Below are positions 47,214 to 58,759 of a stretch of 64,000 nt of DNA, one piece after another. The stretch is from Euglena gracilis. Lineage: Eukaryota; Euglenida; Euglenophyceae; Euglenales. The notes under the pieces are model-generated. The model was not told the origin of the DNA and did no database searches. It saw only the letters and a program-made list of their open reading frames with translations. The position numbers and the translations under genes are program-made. The number at the start of each line of letters is the position of its first letter. Positions within the stretch are counted from its first letter, which is position 1. The stretch lies in assembly GCA_039621445.1 (NCBI GenBank), contig CP154956.1, positions 53,399,908 through 53,463,907 on the forward strand, read 5' to 3'.

Positions 47214-47453
47214 ATTGTATAAAGCTTGCAGTTATTCAAAAGTGATTGCAAGCTCGGACCCAGAGAAACCCACAAAATGTCGGCCACCTCCTTCACAAAT
47301 GGCTCGCCCAACCCCAACCCACTTGCTCGGGAAGGGCGAATCACACCCAGGAGGCCACAGCCGCCAAACAGAAGCCTGCTTCCAGTCCTGGCCCGCATGG
47401 AACGTCTGCGTCTTTTTGTCCCACTTGCCCCAGTCCACGTCCACCTTAGCCAT
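42829..47453 (-). CDS. Fold-type I PLP-dependent aminotransferase-like protein (histidinol-phosphate aminotransferase/CobD-like), 9 exons
   Basis: Exons N to C: 47453-47319, 46999-46774, 46424-46197, 46101-45957, 45336-45225, 45045-44806, 44624-44486, 44222-44071, about 42985-42829. Lengths and phases agree along the chain, giving about 510 residues. The family signature is complete: NPCNPTG near residue 229, VDES near 260 (Asp pairs with the pyridine nitrogen), SWTKIWSCTGIRLGS with the Schiff-base Lys near 315, and GTPVRSG near the C-terminus for the carboxylate-binding Arg. Such enzymes transfer an amino group or decarboxylate amino-acid phosphates using PLP. The substrate cannot be read from sequence. 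The N-terminal 120 residues (MAKVDVDWGKWDKKTQTFH and the FLWPDNWIINKHRL block) are not typical of HisC. Intron 3 would need a GC donor at 46196. The stretch 44222-44206 reads a C-tract as a Pro run. PRPF3 ends 450 bp upstream on the same strand. Confidence 0.85.
45480..45870. repeat. Intronic G-tract element with CTGGCTGG words
   Basis: Within the aminotransferase intron, this block has GCTGGAAAAAGGTGCTGGCT-type repeats, a C-run, a TTATCGGCACTTTGTATTGAAA hairpin-like motif in split form (ATCGGCACTTTGT then ATTGAAA) and a G-rich end. The same CTGGCTGG(A)AAAAG words occur at 12.05, 41.28, 54.03, 54.67 and 60.91 kb. No clear terminal repeats were identified. Confidence 0.4.
47080..47240. repeat. 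(AT)n tracts with inverted AAAGCTTGC arms
   Basis: Three AT runs alternate with GCAAGCTTTATACAATACAA at 47117, ATTGTATTGCATAAAGCTTG at 47157 and ATTGTATTGTATAAAGCTTG at 47211; the first is complementary to the other two. TTGAATGACTGCAAGC and GCTTGCAGTTATTCAA close the outer stem. It lies in the first intron of the aminotransferase gene. Confidence 0.85.
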
Positions 47454-47904
47454 GGTGGTGCTGCGGTTGGCTCTGTTTCAGTCTGTGGGAAAATGCGGGG
47501 GAGGAAAGGGGTGAAAGAGGTGAAGGTTCGGCACCCATGCTGGCACCCTGGAACAGCCAACAGTCGAGACGGGGGCAGTTCGCCACAGGAGCCAAACTGG
47601 AGACTTGCCTAAATGGACTGGCTTCTGGGGTCGGTCCGAGAGCAACGGAGAGCAATCGGAGGAGCTGCTGGAAATGTGGGCCACGTAAATCATTGAAATG
47701 GCAGGTGTGTCCTTCCAGGCATGCAGGGGAGGAGCAGCACACAGTGGGCACACAGCACACACATAGCACACAGAAAGGAAACCCTCGCCCTTTCCCCACG
47801 AGATCATTGCTGGGCAACAGGGGAACTGACAAGCACAAACACCGGCTGTGGCTCAGGGATGGTGCGGCACGGTGGCCAAAAAGAAGGGAGGGGTCACGCG
47901 GAGG

Positions 47905-50900
47905 TCACAGGTCGTCATCGCTGACCACATCGACCTTCCCCGCCGCGGAGGGCACAAACTTGTCCACCATGTCATAGTAGTGGGGCACCCCTTTGTCCTC
48001 CATGAACGTCCGGGCCTTCGTCACGCTGTCAAATCGCTGCAGCTTGAACCCGACGAACATGCGCTGGCTGACGAGGCCCTGCCACACCAGCCCGCACCAG
48101 TTCCGCACCGGCTGGCCCGCCGCGTCCTTCACTATCTGCCCGCCGGCGTCCGTCACAACGTCCTCCTCCCACTTCATGCGGTGGAGCAGGAGGTGGATGT
48201 ACTTCCGGGTAGGCTTGATGCCGCCCTCCACCCCCGGCAGGGGGCGACCGAGCCATGGAGGCGGGGGGGGGAGGGGCTGGTCCTACTCCTATACCGCGGT
48301 AATGTGTCGTAGTGGTCTGAACCTGTGTCAGCTCGTCAGCCCACAACACCTGCGAGGCAGGCTGCTGGGGCGTGAGGTGCCCCCTGGGCACGATGAAATG
48401 CAACGAGGGGGTCGGGGCCACGCAATCACTTGAGGAGGACAGAGGTTTTCCTGAAAGTAATCCGCTCACCCCAACAGCATCAAGGAGCCAGCCCCACCCC
48501 CTACGAGCAACCACAAAGGTCCAATAAAGCAGCTTGCAGCTATAAATGACAAAATGCAAACATAAATGACATAACATGAAATGCAGTCAAATCCGTTCAA
48601 TTTGAAACGCCCCCCAACCAGTTGGACTGGCACCCAAATGCTTAGCTTGCTGCTAAATAATTACCATTTTTGTCCATTGCCAAAAGCCTGTTGCTCAGTG
48701 AACCTGAGAGGTGTGGTGGAAAGCAGAAACAAGCCATCGCGTGGTCTGCACGGCGCAACCTGTGAGCATCAGCTGGTTGGCGTTCTGGCTGACCTTGAAC
48801 TTGTTTTGCTTGCTGCTCAAGTCGCCCACCTGTGGCCGCAGGGAGAGGGAGGGCGGAGTCCCCTGTTCAGTTGTGAAAAAAGCCACACATATGCAGCGTG
48901 TGGATGAACCATCCACACCACGGTCAGGAGCACACAAACGCAAATGCCTTTTCTCCTCACAAATCGGGGCTTAAAAAATTTAGGCACCACTTCCCCCCTG
49001 TTCATCGACTGACAAAAATTGGACCTGGAAAAATTTGGCAGGATCGGACAAAATGGTGGAATAAAATTAAAACAGTTGGGCAAGAAGCAAGAGAAATTTT
49101 GGAAGGCTTTCCAAAGACATAACATTATGGAGATTGTGGTATCACTGAACTTAGGCTGAATTCAACTAGAAAAATCACATGTTTCGTGAACAGCAAAAGA
49201 AACAAATAACTTTTTCCGGAAAAAAAATGCAGGAAAGAAGAGATAAAATCGGAGGGATTTTGTCCTGCCAGATTTGGAACACACCTCCAATCCCTCCTAT
49301 AATTTCTGGTGACATACCTTTGTAAAAGATTGCTTGCAAACACATATCATGGTGCTTAATGCAACGCTCTTGCCACCCGCAGGGAACGGCTGCTATTACC
49401 AACCCTGAGAGGGGCAGCCAGGGGGGTGTCTTGTTCTATAGGGTGCCTGCCGATAGCAGGCACACCCCCGGCGGGGGTCGGGTACGACCCCAGGTGCCTG
49501 CCAACCAAGCCAATTTTCCCTTGAAAATGTCCATTTTCGGGCCCTGGAGCCTTCGGCGCCAAGGGGTGTGCTATGACACCACCCACCCCAAAACCCGATC
49601 CGGTGAGGACAAACTACCCCCTGCTTGCCCAGCACCCCCCCCTAAAAAGAAGCTTGGCATGGAAACTATTTGGAAGATGCACAAAGAACCCAAACCGGAC
49701 GATCCTTCCCCCCCACCCCACATGCACCCTGTTGGCTGTGATGGAAACCCGTATCGGCATCAATCCACAGACACTTTACCAGCATTGGCGGTGGGATCAG
49801 GGCACACCTTGAAGACGGTCACCAAGGGGTCACTTGACGCGGCCCTCTGCATCTTGGCGATGGTCTTCTTCCGGCGTTCCTCCGGTGTCAACTTCCGCTC
49901 ACGGCCAGGCCGTGCTCGCCCCTTAGACCACGGGCCTACGTGCTGTTAAGTGCATGAATGCATTCGTCTCGAGCGTCCCGGAGCAACCAGTGCATATGGC
50001 TTCCGTGTCACATGGCTGGGCAGAAATTGTCTGAGTGCTTCGTGAATGCGTGGCCCACTCATTGCAGCAAATATCCGATGCACACGGGTTTGGCTTGGCG
50101 AATAGAACCGAAATTCCACAGGTCAAATCAAATCACTCCACATGGGAAAAACATACGGGCCCAAACCCAGCAACCAGGGCCTGCATCTGGTTCCGGGCGT
50201 CGTGTGCACTTCGCCGGGCCTCCATCTCTGCCCGCACAAACTTTTCCATCGCCGTCGGGTCCTGCGTGGCCTCCGTGCCCAACACCCGCATCAAATTGTT
50301 CACCCTGTGCGAGAAACATTTCCAAACGTTTCCATCTATGAAGAGTGTATGCAGGGGTAACATGGGCACAATGCAGGCAACCCCACTATGAGAATGCGAA
50401 TAATCGTCGGCGGAATGGGTGAGTACTGACGAGCCGGAGCACGCACTTGACTTTCGGCTTCGGGGGCTCGACCAGGCCGAGCTTGATCTGCTCCTGCTTC
50501 TCCTTCTCCCGGGCGATGCGGCCCTGCGTGCGGATCTTCTTCCGCTCCCTCTTCGTCAGCATCAGCGGCAAGGGGCCCACCTCGGCCGGCTTGTTGGGGC
50601 CCAGCACCGGCACCGGGTGGTCCACCAGCTGGTTCAGGAGCTTCGTGTTGACGTTGGACAGGTCGCTGGCCACGTCCACATATGTCCTGCGGCACACCCG
50701 CCGACCAGGGACAGCGACGGAGGTGGGGCACGGCGCAAACTACAGCGGCACACTGAAATGCCTCGGCGATGCACTGGGTGACAAATTGCACAAATATCGC
50801 GTCTCTTTCGCGATGATTATTTTTGGTGTGAGTGCGGTTGCAAAGTTTCTGACGAGAAACATAAGCAATTTCCTGAATGGCAACGGAAGGCGACGGTGTG

Positions 50901-52492
50901 TCCAATATTCGGAAAGGCATTGGGAATTGAATTTCAGCTGCAAGAATAATTTCTGGCACTTGTGGCCATCGTTTGGGCATTGCAGTTCTCCAAGGGACAC
51001 CACCAAGCAATGCACTGTTGTCCCGATGCTGCAATACCATACACTACGCCTCCCACCCACCGCTCAGGCAGGGGAGGTCGGAAGGGTACCGATCAACAGC
51101 TTCCTTCGGCAGCAGACGGTCATCCCACCACTCCATCTCTGGGGGCGGTGTCAGGTCGTCGTCCTTGTCAGCCTGGAGGACAGAGGTCGACATGGCCACA
51201 AAGGAGGTTGCCGCTGTGTGACGAAAACTGGCGGCTGCCAAACACACAGACACAATGAAACTTACAAACTCATCTACCCACCCATCCTTTCACTCACTCA
51301 CTCACTCGCTCGCCCGCTCACTCACTCGCAAACACCCACTGACCCCCCCATCCCACCCACCCACCCAATTACCCACCCACCAACCCACTCACCCACCCTA
51401 CCACCCATTGACATGCGCGTTCGCACGCACATACACACACGTGAAGAAACATTCAAATGATATGGACCCACCCACCCACCCACCCACCCACCCACATAAG
51501 CCAACATACTTATCAATTTCCATCCACACCTTGCCAGCTGAAGGGCGCCTAAGGGGGGGCGAGAGGGCCAACACCTCCAGCGCCGCCTTCCGCCCCACGG
51601 GCACCAGATTGGGGTTAACTTCCACCTCCTTGGACGCGAAGGCCTGCGACGTCTCCTGCCGCCGCGCGTACAGCGCCTGCGACCGCTGCACACTGCGGAT
51701 CTTTTCCGCCCGCTTGATCACGCTGCCCGGCTCACGGCTGGGCGGCGGTGGGCTGGGGAACCCAGGGGGGGTATTGCAGACAGACCCAAGCACACAGAGA
51801 ACACGCAGTGGAGCAGAACTGAACTTCGGTGTGCATTTGGACACCAAAGCGATTGGACATGGGGCAAAACAGACCAAGAGAAAATCAATATACAAAAGCC
51901 AAAATTGAAAAACGATGGAAGAAAAAAATAGCAACACAAAGGGGTTTTCCTCCATTCTTTTTGTCCAATTTGAAACCGTCCAACGTATTGGAAAAATGCA
52001 TTTACGTGAGGAACATACAGTGCTGCTCTATGTAACACAACACCCAGACTGTAGGTGGTGAGTTGCATTTCACAGAATCCCAAAACAAAGACATTGTGTT
52101 GATCGGTTGTGGAAGACTTTAAGCTATGATGAGGGTTGCAAACAACAGCCGGATGGAAAAACATTTTGCCTCCGTTTCCAAGCTCGTGGAAACAGCCGCC
52201 CAATTAAAAAATCGCAACGGCCGTGCCTTCCGCTGTCCCACCCGTGTGGACGCCAGCTCCGCGTCGAAGTATGGATTGGCCCGGGGCATACCACCACGGC
52301 CAAACAAAACACCCACTCCAGCTCCAGCCTGGCTTTGGGCACCAGCAGTTGTGCTGTACCACAAAGCCACACCCACACCCCAACCCACTAACCCACTCAC
52401 CCACCACACAACACAACACAACACAACACAACACAACACAACACAACACAACACAACACAACGCAACACAACACAACACAACACAATGCCAC

Positions 52493-52524
<32 letters not shown>

Positions 52525-54576
52525 GACACGCGCGCGCAAAGATATAGACACCCTTCATGAATAAAAGTCCCCACCCGAAGGTCTCCTCTGAGTAGAAACC
52601 CCCCTGGTTTTCTTAAAATCCAAATTGAAGACCCCCCCTTTTGCACATACACAAATGAAGGGGGAAAAAACACCCCGAATAAAAGCCCCCCCACAACGGT
52701 CTGATCAGAAGCCCGGTGGGCTTCATCCAGGGGGGGGGGGCTTATGCCTTGATTACCGCCATGAGTGTGTGCCCGTAACATCAGTGGGCAGCGGACGGCA
52801 TGGCTGAGAGGTCGGGGGCCTTGACCAGCTTGATCTTCTTTGGGGGGGCCTTCGGGCGGCTCATGTTGGCCTTCAGGGTGGCCACGGAGGCCTCCAGCTC
52901 CACCTTGACGCCCCGGTCGTCCACCAGCTCCCCCTGCCACACACGTCACGCCGCGTCCCCACACTGCACACCGCGGCACGCCAAACCCGTCTACCACCAC
53001 CGAGCCTCCTGCCGGGGTTATGTCTGGTGCATGGATCTGTTGGGGGCAGGCGGGCAGGGAACCGTGCGACTGGGTAGTGCCGTCGAAGCAACGCGGCGGC
53101 GTGGAGGAATGGCATGGCGTAGAAATGCAACTTGGTGTCCCCCCCCCCGTTGCCATATGGGGAAAAAAGTGAAAGGGGGATGCAGTTGCAGTATTTTTGA
53201 GTCTAGTAGACTAAAGAACACTGATGTTGGCCAAGGTCCCCGAACTGCCAACAGCCACGGTACAGGTCAGGGCAGCCGGGGGGGGGGGGGCGTACCTTGG
53301 CGTTCAGCTGGAACTTCTTCGCCTCCGGGCGGCGGGCGGGATCCTGGAGGAGGGCGAGGGCGGCGGCGAACTGGTCCGGGTCGGCCAGGCTGGGGCTGGG
53401 GGTGACGGTGCCGGAGTGGGAGAGGGCCGGGGATGGGGGCTGGCAGCCGCAGGGTTGGTTGGGGGGGGGGGGTGGCTGACCTGGAAGACTGTTTTGGGGG
53501 GCGTGACGAGGCCGAAGACAATCACTTTTTGCTGGGCTTGGGAAGGCGAGGAAATGAAAGGCCGCGTGGCCCTTGGACCACAACCAGGCGAACATCAAGA
53601 AATATAACAAGGCACAAAGAAACACAAATAACACACACAAAAAGAACAACAATTTTATGCCTTTTGGTGGGTGTGAAACCAGACTATTTAAGAACGCCGC
53701 CACGATCATTGAGAACGTCCTGATAGAAAAAGAAGTATTCTTTTGGACAAAAAGGCAATCCCTGTCACCCGTCGCGATGCGCCGTGCACTGCCAGCGTGG
53801 AGGGCAGACGGTGGCGGGGGGCGCTGGCACGGAGAGCAGCGCGCCGCCCGGCCGCCGGATGGTGATGGTGGTGGCCGGGGTGGGGGCGGGGGGCGAGGCG
53901 GGGGCGGCGGCGGCGGGCATCGGGTCGGGTGCCGGCCGTTGCTGGGACGCCCACTGGGGGTGGGGCAGGGCGTTGCTGACCAACCCCCTGGTGGGAGTCT
54001 GGCTTGGAGGCGGGCAAATTTGGGCTGGCTGGGAAATGGCTGCTGGCTGGTTGGACCCCAAGCTCAGGGTTTGATACATAGGATGGGCAGCGGGAGAAAT
54101 CCGGGAGGCCGCCCAAAAAGAAAGTTTTTCCTTGCGGCACATTTTCCCCCAAATAGTAAAATAAATGCCAAAAGGCTATTTTCCGCCCTGATGAGGGCCA
54201 AAAATTACCCAGACCATGAGGCTTTGGTTGGGGAGGTGTTCCCCTCCCCCTCCCCCCCTTCCGCATCAAAAAGGGGGGTCCAACCCCCAGGCAGGCCCCC
54301 CCCCCCTGGTCCGGAAGGGGGAATCCCGCCCGCACCGACGCCCGGGGGTCCCACCACCGCCGCCCAGCCCCCCCCCCCCACCCCCTGAGGGTCGGGGGGC
54401 ACGGCACGGGCCGGGGCGGGCAGGGCGGCGAGGCGGGCCACCTTGGCGGGGGGCGGCATGCTGGCCGGGGCCGGGGCCGGGGCGGCGGCGGGGGCGGCGG
54501 GGGCGGCCTCCGGGTCCGGCAGGTCCACCGGCACGAACGGCGCCTTGCGCTTGCCGCGGCGGCCGCTCTGGCTCAT
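47905..54576 (-). CDS. PRPF3: U4/U6 small nuclear ribonucleoprotein Prp3 (PRPF3), complete, about 13 exons
   Basis: Core U4/U6.U5 tri-snRNP protein that acts in the nucleus in pre-mRNA splicing. Exons on the minus strand, N to C: 54576-54382, 53953-about 53831, 53531-53481, 53439-53296, 52933-52826, 51730-51530, 51172-51090, 50686-50447, 50304-50175, 49921-49808, about 48839-48752, about 48447-48357 (or to 48331), 48225-47905. Most junctions fit in phase. Hallmarks shared with human PRPF3 are PPEMEWWD (exon 7), LTKRERKKIRTQGR and PPKPKVK (exon 8), NNLMRVLGTEATQDP (exon 9), LTPEERRKK (exon 10), NQLMLTG (exon 11), and the C-terminal Prp3 domain in the last exon, with VEGG, LLLHRMKWEED, LVWQG and HYYDMVDKF. 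The start chosen is MSQSGRRGKRKAPF, which opens a long Ala/Pro-rich leader. No PWI domain is visible at the N-terminus, unlike the human protein. The expected length is roughly 630 residues. The stretch just before VEGG is poorly conserved, so exon 12 is the least certain. Confidence 0.93.
49410..49665. repeat. Intronic G-tract element related to 22.79-22.97 kb
   Basis: The order of features matches the 22.8-kb copy: GGTGCCTGCCGATAGCAGGC, a C-run, GTCGGGT, GTGCCTGCC, AACCAAGCCAATTTTCCC, a GGCGCC hairpin, CACCCACCCCAAA, CCTGCTTGCCC and a TAAAAAGAAGCTTGG end. It lies in the PRPF3 intron between 49808 and 48839. Two independent copies in introns of unrelated genes show that this is a mobile family rather than conserved intron sequence. 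Confidence 0.55.
51290..51496. repeat. (ACTC)n / (ACCC)n repeat
   Basis: Tetramer-rich tract in the PRPF3 intron between 51530 and 51172, close to the donor of the exon ending at 51530. Confidence 0.9.
52405..52526. repeat. (ACAAC)n then (AC)n repeat
   Basis: Pentamer ACAAC array at 52405-52485 followed by AC dinucleotides, in a PRPF3 intron. Same composition and order as 34110-34290. Confidence 0.95.
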
Positions 54577-54579
54577 GGC

Positions 54580-56375
54580 GCGCCGGGGCTGGGGTCAGAC
54601 AGGGGAGGAGCACCGTGGGCCCGACCCGGGCGTCGCATAACGAAACCCCGCTCCCCCGGGGGGGGGGGGGTCAGCTGGGGCAGGCTGGAAACTTGGGGCG
54701 AGCTGGCAAAAGGCTGCCGGCTGACCGACGGGGTTCCCAGGAGAAACGGTGAACCCCCCGAACCAGGGGTCGAACCAGGTGCTTAAAAAAAAAAATGAAA
54801 CCGCAAATTGTCCCAAAGCTGTGCCAATTATGCAAAAAAAAAAACGTAATAAAATTGTCCCAGAACCCAATTTTGTTAATGGACGAAAATTTTCACACCA
54901 GGGAGGGTAGGGCGCATCTCAACCCACCTGAGCAAGCCTCGCACAAGGAATGGCCGATTTAGCCCAGAAGCTAATGTATTTGGTACAGCTCTGTCCTGAG
55001 CAAGACTTGGTCACCCCATCTCAGGTGTGAATTGTTTTGGAGTTTTCTTTTGTCGCTGGCAACCCTTTCAACATGATTTTGCCACAGGCTGGCTTCAGCT
55101 AGGTTCCGGCTTTCATAATTTTAGCCGCACAATCCAATTTACTGGATAACCAAAAATAACCACCTCAATACATTCCTAATTGTAACTCTATTCCAGAGGC
55201 TACCCTTAGACACCTTCTTCCGCGTGTTAACTCCAGCACTAACAGTGTAACCCTCACCCTTAACCCCAAATCTGTAAATCAATTAAACGTTCCTCCCCTC
55301 CCCTCGGTGTCCACTGCATGGCAGGAAGCTTAACAACAAAGATTGCAAGCCTCCGGCCGAGTCACTCCGTACAATAATATAGACAACCCCAGCGAGGGAG
55401 CCGAGAGAAAGAGACAGAACAGCATCAGCAGGTCTCGGACCGTCGAAGCGGGTGGAGCAAAGTTTTGACGAGGGGGGGGGGGCGAAAAAGAGAAACGTCG
55501 AGACGAAATCCGTTAGCTGTCAGAGTGGCGATGGAGCGGCAGAGGGGCTGGGGGGCGGCTGGTGTCCAGCTGATGGCAGCGGCAGGCGTCACCGGGGGCC
55601 ACAAAAAGCGCCGCGAGAATTGACACATTCAACCAATTCGTCGGCAGTTCATCGTTGGCCAACAGACACAAATGTGCACTTTTCACGAGGGGCGTTAGGA
55701 GCCCGTTGGGAGGCTTTGGCTTTGGATGTAAAGGCTCAATGGACATAAAAAAAAAACCAAGCAAAAAACCTTCGAGGCAGAGGTCGGTTGTTTCCTTTCT
55801 CCAAAACCTTGGGCAAGCCGCCTCCCACCATACACTGGTCAGCGTGGTAAGGGGAGGGGGAGTCTCCTGTTCAGCCCGACAGGGACCAACTGCCGCAGGC
55901 GACGCAAATCCAGTGCCGCCGCTCGCACAGAACTCTCTTAGGCGACCTACTTCGCACTTAACCCACAAAAATCAACTTGCCTTGCGCAATGGCGCAATCC
56001 AGGATCCATTCCAGAAATGTGTCATTTTTGGGGTCGTTATGGGGTCCCTTTTTGGGTGAAACTGGACATAGGGCGCAGAGGGAATTCGGCTGGTCCAATT
56101 CAAATCGGGAGAAATGCATTGGACAGTTCTTCAAGAAGAGCCTGTCACTCCACTGGTCTTACACATTCTATCACCTGGGAGCTGATCGACAAGTTCACAG
56201 CTCCGAAGAGTATACGCTCGGTTATGACAGCTGTCAGAATGGCCGCTTTTTGGGACCAAAATGACGGGTTCAGTGGTGTCCAGAATTCTATCACACTCAC
56301 TACTGGAAGGTTCTAATTTTTAGAGTAAATCAAGAGCACACGACCCTGGCCTGACAACTGAACAAAGGGCTCCGA
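54580..56375. other. No gene seen upstream of PRPF3
   Basis: The 1.8 kb upstream of the PRPF3 start holds a G-tract element (54650-54780) and then low-GC sequence without exons. Any promoter for PRPF3 would lie here, but no TATA-like or other element could be recognised with confidence. Confidence 0.5.
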
Positions 56376-56483
56376 AACCAGGGTTCGATATAAGGACAGG
56401 TGGAGGGGGGTGGTCCGGACCCCCCCCCCCCTGCGGGCCAGGAGGGGGGGGGGTGGGGGGGACACCCCCCCACCTAAACAGGT

Positions 56484-58759
56484 GCGCGGTCCAGACATTC
56501 ATTTAGTGTGGTTCACAAAAGACGTGTGAACCACAATTTTTTTTCTGGTGTCCACAGGTGAACCACAATTTTTTTTGGGTGTCCACAGGTGAACCACAAA
56601 AAAATTTTTGGTGTCCACAGGTGAACCACAAAAATTTTTGTGGTGTTCACAAAAAATTTTGCGGTCCACAAAAATTGATTGAGGATCGAAAAAAATAAAA
56701 TTTACACCTAAAAGCGGATTGATCTTTAGACACCTCAGCCACATTGTGAGCCTTGGCCCCAGCTCAATCCACGAAGCGTGGCAGTTGAAATTGGACAGAT
56801 TGCTATCGAGATCTCAAGCAGACGTGCGGTATAGACAACTTACCCAACAAGGATACTATCAAAAAGTTCAGTACTGGCGTCGATGAAGCGGAATTCCGCT
56901 TCATGGAAGCAGAAACACGCGACATTATCGTGGGCAGGGATCCTCACACGTCCGTGCTGGCCGAGGCCAAAATGCATCCGTGATTTTCCGTGATTTTCCG
57001 TGATTTTCCGTGAATTTCCTGTTTCCAGAAAAGGTCAAAAGCCACATTCCATTCTGCACCGGAGCCATATTTGGGCGGTTGTGGCAGCAGATCGTTTCTC
57101 CGGGTGTCATATTTCCTCCTCGGTCCCACTTCCTCTTCTTTGCAGCCTTGGCACCATACCATTGCTTGGTGACCTTTGGGGGGAGGGAGGCCACTTTCCA
57201 CTCTGAAAAAACCACGTTATCATCGGACGACTTGGCACTGTCCAAGGATGATGAATCCCTCTCGTCATCTGACACAAATGTCTTGCTTGGAAATTCATGA
57301 AAAAGTTCCAAAAATTTCCGGTGCCTTCGGTGCCAGGCCAGCCACTTTTCATTTCGGGACTCTGAAAAAACCAGTCAGTCACCCCTCCCCGGGGTCGGGG
57401 GTGGGGTGGGCAAGTGATAGCAATGATATGCTTGGCACCTTGCTGTGCCATTGAACTGTCAGCATCTGGACATGAAAGCTCCGAATTGAACAACATTGTC
57501 TGTTTGGAAAAGCAGAGAATGTGCAAAGCATGCATCTGCACAAACATCTGCACATTCAAAAAAGACCCAAAATTTTTTTCCGAACCCTCCACCTCATCCG
57601 TGAAGTTCCGTGATTTTCCGTGATTTCCGTGAAAATGGCCTTCCGCCCATTTCCGTGATCCTCCGTGAATTTCCGTGAATTTCCTTTTCAGGACGTGTGA
57701 GGATCCCTGTCGTGGGGCTTTGGCATGGCTGCGGATATTGGGAGCGTTCTGGGGCATTGTGGGATGCCAGTTGAGTGCCGAGTGCCTCAATGCCTGAAAA
57801 AGTGCCTGAAAAATCGGCAATGCCATGTGCTTTGTTTGAGGGAGGAGCCGGAAAGCCACTTCATTGCTGTGGTGTCAGATCTTCAACTTGACCATTCAAT
57901 GAAAGACCACATTCAATGTAGTTTTTCATTCAGAAGGGTCAGTGTCAGCCTCATTCTGGTTTTTGCAGTTTGGCACTATGAGATAGTTAAAAAGTAGTAT
58001 GTCAGCCCGAGGAACCGGATAACCGCTTCATATTTAGTGTGCAAACATTATGCACATTTTTACATTACATTCTGTATGATTCATTGTGTTCAATTTTTGT
58101 TGCACATCTCCTGCTTTTGAAGCGGAACACAATATTTACTGCTTCCTTTTTAAATTTTTCTGTTTCGTTCCTTCGGGGCCAACGGCAGCAGAAACAACGC
58201 TTGTTTTTGTGGGTTCCTCCTGTTCATGTATTTTTTGATTGATTTTGTTGATTTTACTAGAATTCGAAAATAAGTTGGCCTTTTTAGGTCTGTTTTCAAT
58301 TGTTCAATTGTTTGATTGTATAGGTCTCCTTCATTGTGAGCCAAATGTCCACCGGAATTGGCCAAAATCAGAACTCTTCAAAAAAAAAACGAAAATATGA
58401 CCCTTTTTTGGAAGTGGTATTCCGCTTCCTCTTCTGTTTTTAGAGCACCAGAATTTTTGGCCAACTTACGTCGCCTGAGTCAAATATGTTCAAAGAAGAT
58501 TGCTTCATTGCTGTTGATGAGAAAGAAAATTATGCAAATGTCAGCAGGCGGTGGGAATTTTTTTGGTGTCCACATGTGAACCACAAATATTACTTTGGTG
58601 TCCACAGGTGAACCACAAAAATTTTTTTGGTGTCCACAAGTGAACCACAAAAAAATTAATGGTGTCCACAGGTGAACCACAAAAAGTTTTGTGGTGTCCA
58701 CAGTGAACCACAAAATGACAACCTTGGTGTACCACACTAAATGAATGTCTGGCGCGGTC
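56484..58759. mobile_element. hAT-like DNA transposon (non-autonomous) with 8-bp target duplication
   Basis: A perfect 21-bp terminal inverted repeat starts CAGACATTCATTTAGTGTGG at 56492-56512 and is mirrored at 58731-58751. It is flanked by an identical 8-bp direct repeat GCGCGGTC at 56484-56491 and 58752-58759. Eight-base duplications and ends beginning CAG are typical of the hAT superfamily. Just inside each end are 4-5 copies of a unit around TGTCCACAGGTGAACCAC separated by A/T tracts (56510-56660 and 58558-58728). No transposase frame is visible, so it must be mobilised in trans. A second element lies inside it at 56935-57709; without that insertion the length would be about 1.48 kb. Confidence 0.85.
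56928..57716. mobile_element. Nested 775-bp terminal-inverted-repeat element with 7-bp target duplication
   Basis: A perfect 19-bp inverted repeat, CAGGGATCCTCACACGTCC at 56935-56953 and its complement at 57691-57709, is flanked by the direct repeat TCGTGGG at 56928-56934 and 57710-57716. Inside, near both ends, are runs of TTTTCCGTGA-type repeats (56978-57018 and 57596-57683), all in the same orientation. The interior has no convincing coding frame. The CAGGG start resembles hAT ends, but the duplication reads as 7 bp with an eighth base mismatched. Confidence 0.85.

Noticed and set aside
53573-54388. 271-codon plus-strand frame
   Set aside because: It is the GC-rich antisense of PRPF3 exons 1 and 2; the minus strand has conserved protein sequence.
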